Below are positions 43,396 through 50,997 of a stretch of 57,297 bases of DNA, piece after piece. Location of the stretch: the NCBI GenBank assembly GCA_036557785.1, contig DATBGZ010000023.1:1-57297 (forward strand). The letters are read 5' to 3'. The DNA comes from DATBGZ01 sp036557785. GTDB taxonomy: Bacteria > Actinomycetota > Actinomycetes > Mycobacteriales > Micromonosporaceae. The translations under genes were made by a program, and so were the position numbers. Under the pieces are notes generated by a model, which searched no databases, was not told the origin of the DNA, and saw nothing but the letters and a program-made list of their open reading frames with translations. The number at the start of each line of letters is the position of its first letter. Positions within the stretch are counted from its first letter, which is position 1.

Positions 43396-43941
43396 TCACG
43401 CGTCCGGTAGCTGGCCCGCTAGCCACTCGTACCACTCGATGTAATGCCGTTCGTACGCCAGCCCGTACCGAAGCGTGGCGACATCGCCGAAACGCGGCTG
43501 GGTCGGGTCGACCGGTGCGTCGCGTTCGAACTCGGCGGCGATGGACTCGTAGTGCGCGAGCAGTTCCCGGTGGCGGCGCAGTCGGTCCGCGACCATGGCT
43601 CGGGCACGGCCCGGGTCGGCGAGCCAGATCGAATAGACCTTGAGCAACTCTTCACTGCGCGAGTGATCGTCGCTGACCGGGACGACCACCCACTCCGCCA
43701 GTGCCGCGCGTCCCGTGCGGGTGATGGCGTACCGCTTGGTGTCGCGCGGTCCTGGCCCGGGCACCACGGTGCTCGCGATGAGGCGGTCCGCCTCGAGCCG
43801 CGCGAGCTCGGGATAGATCTGGCTGTGACTCGCCGTCCAGAAGTAGCCGACCGGCACCCGCAGCGCCTGCGACAGCTCATACCCCGTGCGCGGTCGACGG
43901 GCGAGCAGGCCGAGAAGGGCGTAGCCAAGGGTGGACGGCAT
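43396..43941 (-). CDS. PadR-family transcriptional regulator
   Basis: The protein has 181 residues. The winged HTH starts LGYALLGLLARRPRTGYELS and contains SQIYPELARLEADRLI, followed by a C-terminal dimerisation helix region (LRYGLAYERHYIEWYEWL), the Vir-like type. PadR proteins respond to phenolics or drugs. The gene is divergent from an exported hydrolase gene with only 18 bases between the starts, and a textbook PadR operator covers the other gene's start codon. The -10 on this strand (TAACCT) leaves almost no leader. Confidence 0.9.
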   Translation of the reverse strand: MPSTLGYALLGLLARRPRTGYELSQALRVPVGYFWTASHSQIYPELARLEADRLIASTVVPGPGPRDTKRYAITRTGRAALAEWVVVPVSDDHSRSEELLKVYSIWLADPGRARAMVADRLRRHRELLAHYESIAAEFERDAPVDPTQPRFGDVATLRYGLAYERHYIEWYEWLAGQLPDA

Positions 43942-43945
43942 CGGC

Positions 43946-43976
43946 TAAGGTTAGTGGCTATGTCGAAGTCGACATA
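43946..43976. promoter_or_regulatory. PadR operator and divergent promoter
   Basis: TATGTCGAAGTCGACATA at 43959-43976 is a perfect palindrome around a 2-base centre and contains ATGT-N8-ACAT, the known PadR binding pattern. TAAGGT at 43946-43951 is a good -10 for the plus-strand gene. Its transcript would begin at or next to the ATG at 43960, so it is probably leaderless, and the repressor would cover the start site. Confidence 0.8.
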
Positions 43977-44676
43977 CCGCGCGGCACTACTGGCCGGGCT
44001 CGTCGCCTGCCTGGCGGCGTGCGCCCCCTCGGGCCAGCCGGCGGCGTCGGGCACGACGCCGCCCACCACGTCGGCGCTGCCCTGGGCGTGCCTGTCCGGT
44101 GCGGTGCCGCTCGCGATCCCCACCGTGCCCACGATGCGGGCCGCGCAGGTGGGCACCGGCGCACGGACGGTCATCCTCTCCAACCAGAGCGACGAGGATG
44201 CTTGTGCCTGGCGGGACTTCGCGTCGGAGCTCGCCGGGCTCGGCTATCGGGCAGTGCTCTACGACTACACGAACGAGGAGCCGGGCCAGGACCTCACCGC
44301 CGTGGTGCAGGCCATCACCACCTCCGGCGCCACCAGCATCGCCCTCGTCGGCGCCTCGGAGGGCGCAAAGACATCGATCATCATCGCAGCGGACTCACCG
44401 TCGGTCGACGCCCTGGTCAGCCTGTCCGCGGAGAGCCTGCTCCGCGGCGCCCCGGTCGCGCCGTACGCCGCCCGGCTGCACACCCCGACCCTGTTCGTGA
44501 CCGCGGACCACGACGCGTACGGCGCGACCCAGGCGACGCAACGGTTCTACGACTCCGCCCCGGCGAAGGAGAAGAAGCTGCTGATCCGGCCCGGCACGGC
44601 GCACGGCGCCGCGCTGCTCGCCGACGCCGACGTGCACCAGGCCATCCTCGACTTCCTGGCCAGCCATGAGGACTGA
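43960..44676 (+). CDS. Lipoprotein of the alpha/beta-hydrolase type
   Basis: The protein has 238 residues. The signal peptide AALLAGLVACLAAC ends in a lipobox. The mature part has an alpha/beta-hydrolase core with the nucleophile elbow VGASEG, AELHTPTLFVTADHDAYG-like acidic residue segment, and His in GTAHGAALL. It is likely a membrane-anchored esterase of unknown substrate. It is under the PadR operator and followed directly by a paralogous gene that is frameshifted. Confidence 0.8.
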   Translation: MSKSTYRAALLAGLVACLAACAPSGQPAASGTTPPTTSALPWACLSGAVPLAIPTVPTMRAAQVGTGARTVILSNQSDEDACAWRDFASELAGLGYRAVLYDYTNEEPGQDLTAVVQAITTSGATSIALVGASEGAKTSIIIAADSPSVDALVSLSAESLLRGAPVAPYAARLHTPTLFVTADHDAYGATQATQRFYDSAPAKEKKLLIRPGTAHGAALLADADVHQAILDFLASHED

Positions 44677-45492
44677 CCGTACGGCTTGGGCATACCTGGC
44701 TCGGCGCGCCACGATGCTCGCCCTGGCCGGGCTCCTGCTCGCCGCCTGCAGCGCCTCACCGCCCGCACCCGCGCGGCTTCCCCTGTTTCTCCTATAACGA
44801 CGAGTGCGAATGCACCGAGTGGTTGTGCTCAGTTGCCGGGGAGCACGGCGACCTTCTTGCCGATGACCGACGGTGGCCGGCTCGAGGCGGTGACGGCTGG
44901 CACCGGCACAGCCGCGGCCGTGTTCCTGCACGAGACCGGTGGCAAGGGCATGTGCGGCTTCGCTTCGTACGCCGCCTGGCTCATCGCCAACCGCGACGTC
45001 CAGGTCGTCCTCGTCAACCGCTGCGGATATGGCGATACCCGCTGCGCCGGCCCCGACGACATGCACGACATCGCGGCGCAGACCGCACCCGCCGTTGCCT
45101 GGGCCCGCAGCCACGGCGCTACCACGGTTACTCTGGTCGGCGCCTCCAGCGGCGGGCTCGACGCCATCGACGCCGCCGCGCTCGTGCCGGGCGTCAACGC
45201 GGTCGTGGACATCTCCGGCGACATCAACGACACCGGCGCCGACGACCACGCCCTGGCCGCGAAGCTCACCATCCCGACGCTCGTCGCCGTCGCCACGAAC
45301 GATCCGCACTGCCCCCTGGGCGACGTGCAATCGTTGTATGACGCGGTCGCGGCACGCACGAAGCAACTGAGCATCCTGGACCAGAACCCGGGCCGGCATG
45401 GCTGGGACCTGCTCCTCGAGGCCGGCGCGCCGCTACCGCTGGCCACCATCGTCGCCGACTGGATCACCCACGCCGGCCCGCGCCGACCCTGA
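44667..45492 (+). pseudogene. Frameshifted second lipoprotein hydrolase (paralogue)
   Basis: ATG at 44667 starts a clear lipoprotein signal peptide (TMLALAGLLLAACSAS), but this frame hits TAA shortly after, near 44795. The mature hydrolase continues in the next frame, with SPVSPITTSANAPSGC, then the nucleophile elbow VGASSGG and GWDLLLEAG, up to 45492. One frameshift between about 44760 and 44795 therefore separates export signal and enzyme. The catalytic part is otherwise intact, so this may be a fresh inactivation or a sequencing error. The start overlaps the stop of the paralogue upstream. A cytoplasmic start (for example GTG 44686) is unlikely. Confidence 0.75.
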
Positions 45493-45502
45493 CGGCTCCA
45501 GA

Positions 45503-45838
45503 TCAGCCGGTACGGGCCGGAGGCATCGGGCCGTTGTCGCGAGCCCACTCTTCGATGATCTCCCGCATGAGCGTGGATACACCGATGCCCCGTGCCGCCG
45601 CGGCGGTTTCGAGCTCGGCCCGGATATCGAGATCTATGCGCAGGGCGGTGACCATCGTGGCGGGTCGCCGCTCAGGGACGACGTCAGCTTCCACGAACAT
45701 GTCGCCCACGTCGTTGTTCATCACATGCTCGGCGGCTGCCTCGGGGGCATACCAGCGAGCTTGCGTCGGCTGGTGGTCATGCCGTGTGCTTCCTCCACAT
45801 CGCACGTTCGTTGGGTCCTGCGTCACGGGCACCGACAA
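45503..45838 (-). CDS. Ribbon-helix-helix-type antitoxin-like protein
   Basis: The protein has up to 111 residues. The C-terminal 50 residues (TMVTALRIDLDIRAELETA and GIGVSTLMREIIEEWA) resemble RHH antitoxins. The first 40 residues are poorly conserved in appearance and the start is uncertain. The gene begins six bases after the nucleotidyltransferase gene and is the third gene of an operon with it and the XRE gene. A partner toxin is not evident unless it is the nucleotidyltransferase. Confidence 0.55.
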   Translation of the reverse strand: MSVPVTQDPTNVRCGGSTRHDHQPTQARWYAPEAAAEHVMNNDVGDMFVEADVVPERRPATMVTALRIDLDIRAELETAAAARGIGVSTLMREIIEEWARDNGPMPPARTG

Positions 45839-45844
45839 TTGGGT

Positions 45845-46408
45845 TCATCGTCGGGCCGCGAGCCACGTGAGTGCGCGTTCAGCGGCCGGACGGTGACTCG
45901 GCGACACATCGGCGAGACGCGTTGCGATCAATCGCGCCCCGACGAGCCCAGCATCGAGTAACGCAGTGACGAAGTTCTGGTCCTTCTCGCGGAACGCGCA
46001 GAGTTTGGCGACACAGATGTCTTCCTTGTCGAGACACCACCCGATGTACTGCGGTCTACCCGATGGCGCGGCGGTGTTGGCGTTCTGGACCTTGACCAGG
46101 CGGTCCCGCCAGCCGCCCGGCAGGACAGCCGTGTCCTCGTCGACGCCGTCAATGCTGAAGCCATGCTGCCCCTCGAACGGCGACCACTCGCCCGCGACGC
46201 CCTCGATCTTGTCGGCAAGGCGAGCCGCCTCCTCGTTGCTCTCGGCGATCGGGAGGATGTCGACCTCGACCGACATGGTTGCCTCGGGCGGTAACTGGTC
46301 CTCGGTGTAGGTGCCGAGAATCGCCTGCGAGCCGACCACGATGACGGCGGGCCGCTCGATGACCTGGCAGGCCGTACGGATGGCGTGCTCGAGCTGGTCG
46401 CGTCGCAT
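45845..46408 (-). CDS. Nucleotidyltransferase-like protein (DUF6036 type)
   Basis: The protein has 187 residues. It has the nucleotidyltransferase signature: VIVVGSQAILGTY with GS, then an acidic pair in SVEVDILPI about 25 residues on, and KVQNANTAAPSGRP and CLDKEDICVAKLCAFREKD later. Such proteins occur as toxins or antitoxin-modifying enzymes in AbiE- and MNT-like modules. It overlaps the stop of the XRE gene upstream by one base (ATGA type). Confidence 0.7.
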   Translation of the reverse strand: MRRDQLEHAIRTACQVIERPAVIVVGSQAILGTYTEDQLPPEATMSVEVDILPIAESNEEAARLADKIEGVAGEWSPFEGQHGFSIDGVDEDTAVLPGGWRDRLVKVQNANTAAPSGRPQYIGWCLDKEDICVAKLCAFREKDQNFVTALLDAGLVGARLIATRLADVSPSHRPAAERALTWLAARR

Positions 46409-46926
46409 CAGCTCGCGTTCCGCAGGACCTGGCTGCGATCGTGCTGCGGCAGCAGACCACCCATCGGGGAGACCTCGCGCATCTGGATCGAGTCGGAATC
46501 GAGCCCTGTCATCACCCGTCGCAGGCCCGAGATGTCACCCTCCTCGATGAGGCGTTGCCACCGGTCGAGGTTTCGTAGGTGAGGCTGACCACGCATACTC
46601 GCCCGGAGGCGACGGATGTTGCGCAGCATGGGTTCGCGCCAGTGGTCGAAGCTCTCGGGTGTGAGATCCATCGATAGCCGACGGTGTAGCCGCCAGGAGC
46701 GCTCGGGCGAGCGACCGAGTTGGTGCTTGACCGGTCGCCGGACGACCTCCAGGACGTAGCCCATGCAGGACAGCAGGCGGTCGAGCATGTCGTCGCTCAT
46801 CGCGGTGCGACCGGAGAGGAACTGGCTGATGCTGGGCTGCCGCACACCGCTGACCCGGGACAGCTCCGACTGGGTCGTGCCGGTCTCCCGCATCACCTCA
46901 CGCAGAACCTCGCCACGGCTGGGCAT
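46408..46926 (-). CDS. XRE-family regulator of the nucleotidyltransferase operon
   Basis: The protein has 172 residues. The HTH is TGTTQSELSRVSGVRQPSIS. The C-terminal part is basic, with HLRNLDRWQRLIEEGDISGLR. The start is ATG at 46926, the base where a transcript from the -10 TATAGT (minus strand, 46934-46939) would begin, so it is probably leaderless. A GTG three codons upstream is part of the promoter. The overlapping operator suggests autoregulation of this three-gene operon. Confidence 0.8.
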   Translation of the reverse strand: MPSRGEVLREVMRETGTTQSELSRVSGVRQPSISQFLSGRTAMSDDMLDRLLSCMGYVLEVVRRPVKHQLGRSPERSWRLHRRLSMDLTPESFDHWREPMLRNIRRLRASMRGQPHLRNLDRWQRLIEEGDISGLRRVMTGLDSDSIQMREVSPMGGLLPQHDRSQVLRNAS

Positions 46927-46956
46927 AGCAGGCACTATAGCAGATAGTGCTATGCC
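46922..46956 (-). promoter_or_regulatory. Operator with two nested inverted repeats over the -10
   Basis: Outer arms are GGCATAG (46922-46928) and CTATGCC (46950-46956). Inner arms are CACTAT (46933-46938) and ATAGTG (46944-46949). The minus-strand -10 TATAGT sits inside, so binding of the XRE protein would block its own promoter. Confidence 0.7.
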
Positions 46957-47068
46957 GAGCCGCGCGACAGTGTAGTCGACCTCGTTGGCGACTACGACCC
47001 AGGTGTTGCGCGTTTGCCGGCGCTATGCTGGGATCAGTAACAGGCGAGACAACGGGAGGTGAGCGTTC

Positions 47069-48280
47069 GTGCCCCTAGGCGAGCAATTGGCCGCTGCGCG
47101 CGCTCGTAGCGGTTACGACCAGGACGACGTGGCCAACGGGCTGGGCGTCAGCCGAGCCATGGTGAGCTACTGGGAGTCCGGCCGGCGGACGCCGAACGAC
47201 CGACAGATGGTGGCCCTCGCACAGCTGCTCGGGGTCACGGTCGCCTACCTGCTGGGCCAGGAGGAGCCGGCTCCGGCCGCGGACCTTGGCGCATTGCTGT
47301 TTCGGGGCGGTGGCGAGAATGTGTCCCCGGAAGCGTTGCCTGGTCTTCGCGAGTTCGTCGACTTCCTTGACCGCTATGCCCGACTCGCACAGGTGACGAA
47401 GTTTCGGATCCGTGCGCTCCGGCAGAGCCCGTTCGTGAGCGCACCCGGGTTCGAGTCCGCGGAAGACGCGCGCCGCAAGGCGGAGGGCGTGCGGGAGAGC
47501 CTGCGACTCGGGCTCGGGCCGGTCGGCGACATCGACAACGTGTGCGAGATGCTGGGAATCACGGTGTACCGAGCGTCGCTGGGCGAGGATCTGTCGCGGA
47601 CGGTGTCCGGAGCGTTCCTGAACCACGCTGAGATCGGGCTATCCATCCTGGTGAACCTCGCGATGACCCCTGGTCGACGCAGGTTCACCGTGGCTCACGA
47701 ACTGGCGCACGCCCTGTTCCACAGCGACGAACATCGTTACGTCGTGTCGACGGCCGCGAAGGACCCTCGGGAGCGCTTCGCGGATGCCTTCGCCGCCGAA
47801 TTCCTCATGCCGCACGAGGGCGTCCGGCGTGTCATGGAGGAGCAGGGCTTCGGCCCGAAGATCGAGGACGTCTCCGAAGTAATCCACATACAGCGATACT
47901 TCGGTGTCTCGTTCATCACGGCCCTGGTGCGGTTGCGGCAGGCGAGGGTGATCAATCAAACGCAGCTCGACGAGTTCAAGATGATCCGGCCAGTGGTGAT
48001 GGCTCGGGCGTTGGGCTACGAGGTCACCGAGGACGAGTTTGGTCCGTCACACATACGATCGCGCCTGGACCGGTATCCGCCGCGATTCCGTCGCCTGCTA
48101 CGGACTGCGGTGCGTCAGGGCGTCCTCTCCGTCCCCTCCGCCGCCGCACTGGCGCACGCTCCGATCGAGGAGGTGGCCGAGCTTGTCGTGATGACCCCGC
48201 CGGTGTCCCGCGAACGGTCAACGCCCGAGCTGTCGGAACTCGAGGAGTTTGAGGCGAGCGGTGTCCTCAAGGTCGTCTGA
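47069..48280 (+). CDS. XRE HTH plus ImmA/IrrE metallopeptidase
   Basis: The protein has 403 residues. The N-terminal HTH contains GYDQDDVANGLGVSRAMVSY. The central domain has the zinc-protease motif VAHELAHALFH (HExxH) near residue 210 and FADAFAAEFLMPHEGV, typical of COG2856/ImmA. These proteins cleave repressors in mobile-element and stress circuits. Upstream are TAGTCG-CGACTA arms near 46974-47003 and a -10 TATGCT at 47024. GGGAGGTGA precedes the GTG start. The PIN-like gene overlaps its end. Confidence 0.88.
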   Translation: MPLGEQLAAARARSGYDQDDVANGLGVSRAMVSYWESGRRTPNDRQMVALAQLLGVTVAYLLGQEEPAPAADLGALLFRGGGENVSPEALPGLREFVDFLDRYARLAQVTKFRIRALRQSPFVSAPGFESAEDARRKAEGVRESLRLGLGPVGDIDNVCEMLGITVYRASLGEDLSRTVSGAFLNHAEIGLSILVNLAMTPGRRRFTVAHELAHALFHSDEHRYVVSTAAKDPRERFADAFAAEFLMPHEGVRRVMEEQGFGPKIEDVSEVIHIQRYFGVSFITALVRLRQARVINQTQLDEFKMIRPVVMARALGYEVTEDEFGPSHIRSRLDRYPPRFRRLLRTAVRQGVLSVPSAAALAHAPIEEVAELVVMTPPVSRERSTPELSELEEFEASGVLKVV

Positions 48281-48902
48281 CTGTGTGGTCGACACGGTCA
48301 TCCTCATGTATTTCCTGATGGCCGCGCAGGAAGACCTTCTCGTCGAGGTGCTCGGCCGTCCGATCGGGGTGCCGCGGGTCGTCTACGACCCCGATGAGGG
48401 GGACGCCCCTGAGTCGAGCCGGTCCGAGATGAGCCGCAGCCTGGCTTACTACCGAGCAGCGGCGGCCGACCTGAGCGCGGATGCGTCGATGCGTGATCAG
48501 GCAGCGGCGAACGCCAAACGGCTGCACGTCATCGACGACCTGTGCAACGGCGAGAAACTCGTGGTCATGGACATGACCGCTGAGGAGCAGGCGGTGTTTG
48601 GCGCGACCACAAGCCCGACCGGATGTGGCACGTACGGCTTGATGTTCCCCTTGAGCGCGGGCGAGGCGGCGTGTCTCGCGATAGCGGTCCACAGGGGAGT
48701 GACGCTCGTGACCGACGACGGCGACGCGTTGCGGGCTCTCAAGCATGTCAACCCAGCTCACCCGTACCAGCGGATCCGCAAGCTGCTCATCAAGGCGAAC
48801 ACTGACGCGTTGATAAGCCGCCAGAAAGCGAACGACATTCACCGCACCATGACTCGGCTCGGCTTCTGGGACACGACCTTGCCCTATCCTGACGAGCCGT
48901 AG
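48261..48902 (+). CDS. PIN-like protein paired with the XRE-ImmA gene
   Basis: The protein has about 213 residues. CVVDTVILMYFLMAAQ near the N-terminus supplies the first Asp. SAGEAACLAIAVHRG is the PIN-type ExxA helix, and LVTDDGDALRAL supplies the later acidic residues. It is most likely a nuclease toxin with the XRE-ImmA protein as its controller, which is inference from the coupled layout. Several starts are possible (TTG 48249, GTG 48261, GTG near 48285), all overlapping or abutting the upstream gene. Confidence 0.75.
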   Translation: MSSRSSDCVVDTVILMYFLMAAQEDLLVEVLGRPIGVPRVVYDPDEGDAPESSRSEMSRSLAYYRAAAADLSADASMRDQAAANAKRLHVIDDLCNGEKLVVMDMTAEEQAVFGATTSPTGCGTYGLMFPLSAGEAACLAIAVHRGVTLVTDDGDALRALKHVNPAHPYQRIRKLLIKANTDALISRQKANDIHRTMTRLGFWDTTLPYPDEP

Positions 48903-49054
48903 TACGCCGCCACCTGACGCCGAGCGCAAGCTCCTCCCCGGGACGCGACCATAGGGAGACCGGCTGCGTGATCTTGCGGCAACAGCAACCCAGGCCAGTT
49001 CTGTCACGCGGACGACAGCTTGCTGGGGATTGCTGGAAGCTACTGGAGTAGGGT

Positions 49055-49906
49055 ATGGTCTGCGGCGTGGACCTGTCAATCGAGGAGCTCGAGCGCCGCA
49101 TGGACGACCTGCGCGACCGCATGCGGCAGGCCGGGGCCGACGGCGACCAGGCCCTCGTCCGCGAGCTGAGCGCGCAGTTGCGCACCGAACAGAGGGCCTG
49201 GGAGCGGGCACTCCTCAAGCCGCCGGCCCCGCCCGAGCAGCGACGTCGCGCCGCGAAGCGCCAAGCCGGCTTGCCGGAAAGAGCAAAGGATCTGGCCGGA
49301 AGCCAGGAAGGGGCGGCATCCCTGGTGCCGTTGCGCGAGCAGGTGCACCACGCGCTCACGCTGCTCACCGTCCCGGCGGCACCACGGCTGATCACCGCGG
49401 TCCATACGGCCTTCTTCGGCGCCACGATCCACTCGTCGCGGTTCACGTCGCTGACCCGGGACGAGAAGCGCTCGTTCGAGTCCTCGCCGTACGCCCGCCC
49501 GTACTACCTGTGCCCGGCGCTGACCGCCGACCGCCTCGCCCCGGTCCGCGGCCTGCTCAGCATCTCGACCTGGCCGATCGTCGAACGGCTCGTCGGTCCG
49601 CTCAGCCCGCGAGTGCACTTCCTCACCGCAGCCATGCGGGTGGCCGAGGCGGTTGACCGCACCGAGCAGCCACGCCCCGAGGCGCGCCGGCTGCTGATGC
49701 GCTTCGCCGCGAATATCCCCGGTGGGGCCGACGCCGGCACACCGCAGGGCGTCGTGGCCGCGGCCCGGGCGGAGCTGGTCATCCACGAGGACGCCGACCG
49801 CGAGACCCGCGAGGCGGCCGTCGACCGTACGGGCACGTTGACCGACGTCCAGCGGCTCTTCGGCGTACGGCTGGACGTGATCGAGGCGGAGGAGGATGCC
49901 GGATGA
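49055..49906 (+). CDS. Coiled-coil protein, first gene of a helicase-nuclease operon
   Basis: The protein has 283 residues. Residues 5-60 are a charged coiled coil (IEELERRMDDLRDRMRQA and LVRELSAQLRTEQRAWERAL). The rest is mixed, with RFTSLTRDEKRSFESS and ARPYYLCPALTADRLAPVRG, and shows no family I know. ATG at 49055 has GGAG six bases upstream. GTG at 49067 is an alternative start. The next gene overlaps by four bases. The 152-base gap before it shows nothing else. Confidence 0.7.
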   Translation: MVCGVDLSIEELERRMDDLRDRMRQAGADGDQALVRELSAQLRTEQRAWERALLKPPAPPEQRRRAAKRQAGLPERAKDLAGSQEGAASLVPLREQVHHALTLLTVPAAPRLITAVHTAFFGATIHSSRFTSLTRDEKRSFESSPYARPYYLCPALTADRLAPVRGLLSISTWPIVERLVGPLSPRVHFLTAAMRVAEAVDRTEQPRPEARRLLMRFAANIPGGADAGTPQGVVAAARAELVIHEDADRETREAAVDRTGTLTDVQRLFGVRLDVIEAEEDAG

Positions 49907-50997
49907 CCGATGGCCTCGACGAGCGCCTGCGCCGCATCCGTGGCGATTCCCCGGAGAAACGGCACAACGCCCGTACGATCTCGGCGCTCACGAGCAACCC
50001 TGGCTGCAATCGCCGCGCCATCATGGACGCCGCGGGCATCGACAAGCCGACGCTGGCCCAGCATATCGGCTTCCCGCTCCCCTTTGGACAGTCGCAGTTC
50101 GCCATTGTCCGCGGCAACATCTTCGAGGCCCAGGTCAAGGCCGACGGCTGCGCTGAGCTCATCACGCTGCTGCGCGAACACCTGAAGTTGTCCCTGCCCG
50201 AAGTGTCCTATGAGGACCTTAACGAGGTCGGTGGCAACGACGACAACCGGCTGCGTCACCGCGACACGCGCACCAGGCTGTGCCGGCAGGAGGAGCCGGG
50301 AACGCTCTTCGACCACCCCATGCTCACGCTGACCGTGGCCGGCCGGGACGTCTTCCTCGAGCCGGACCTGATCTGCTTCCAGATCAAGGGCAAGTACCAC
50401 ATCGTCGAGATCAAGAGCTTCGCGGTTATCGATGGCCAGGCCGACGGTTCGAAGGTGGCTGCCGCCGCGATCCAGTCCGCGGTCTACGTGATTGCCCTGC
50501 GCAACTTGCTGGCGAGCCGCAGCATCCCCGCCGATGCCGTCTCGGACGACGTGATCCTGGTGACACCGAAGGACTTCTCCAACCGCCCGGTCGCGACCTT
50601 CGTGGACGTACGCAAGCAGCTCACCGTGCTGCGCCGCCAACTCTCCCGCCTCACCAGCATCGACGCGCTCCTCTCCCTCGTGCCGGAGCGCCTGAGCCTG
50701 GATGTCGCCCGGCCGGCGGCCGCGGTCGTCGAGGACCTGCGCAGCATCGAGGCGCGGTACATGCCCGAGTGCCTCAACACCTGCGAGTTGGCACGGTTCT
50801 GCCGCCACGAGTGCCGCGGCACGACCCGGGCGATGGGCCGGGATGTGGCCGAGGAGCTCGGCAGCGTCGAGACCGTCGACACCGCACTGCAACTCGCGCG
50901 AGGCACCCTGCCGCCGGCGCCCGAGCAGGTCGAGGCAACGCGGATGCTCCGGCTGGCCTGGTCCATGCGCCAGGAGTCTCTCGGGAGCGCCGCATGA
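49903..50997 (+). CDS. Cas4-like PD-(D/E)xK nuclease with Fe-S-type cysteines
   Basis: The protein has 364 residues. The nuclease core is FLEPDLICFQIKGKYHIVEI near 150-170, giving Asp and Glu-x-Lys (VEIKSF), followed by a helix with QSAVYVIAL, as in Cas4/RecB nucleases. A Cys near residue 35 (NPGCNRR) and a cluster near 289-303 (CLNTCELARFCRHEC) match the split Cys pattern of Cas4/AddB 4Fe-4S nucleases. No cas genes are nearby; instead a helicase gene lies two genes downstream. The start overlaps the previous stop, and its own stop overlaps the next start. Confidence 0.82.
   Translation: MTDGLDERLRRIRGDSPEKRHNARTISALTSNPGCNRRAIMDAAGIDKPTLAQHIGFPLPFGQSQFAIVRGNIFEAQVKADGCAELITLLREHLKLSLPEVSYEDLNEVGGNDDNRLRHRDTRTRLCRQEEPGTLFDHPMLTLTVAGRDVFLEPDLICFQIKGKYHIVEIKSFAVIDGQADGSKVAAAAIQSAVYVIALRNLLASRSIPADAVSDDVILVTPKDFSNRPVATFVDVRKQLTVLRRQLSRLTSIDALLSLVPERLSLDVARPAAAVVEDLRSIEARYMPECLNTCELARFCRHECRGTTRAMGRDVAEELGSVETVDTALQLARGTLPPAPEQVEATRMLRLAWSMRQESLGSAA

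Noticed and set aside
49903..50997. Cas4 as part of a CRISPR-Cas locus
   Set aside because: There is no cas1, cas2 or array nearby, and the operon partner is an SF1 helicase, so it is treated as Cas4-like only.
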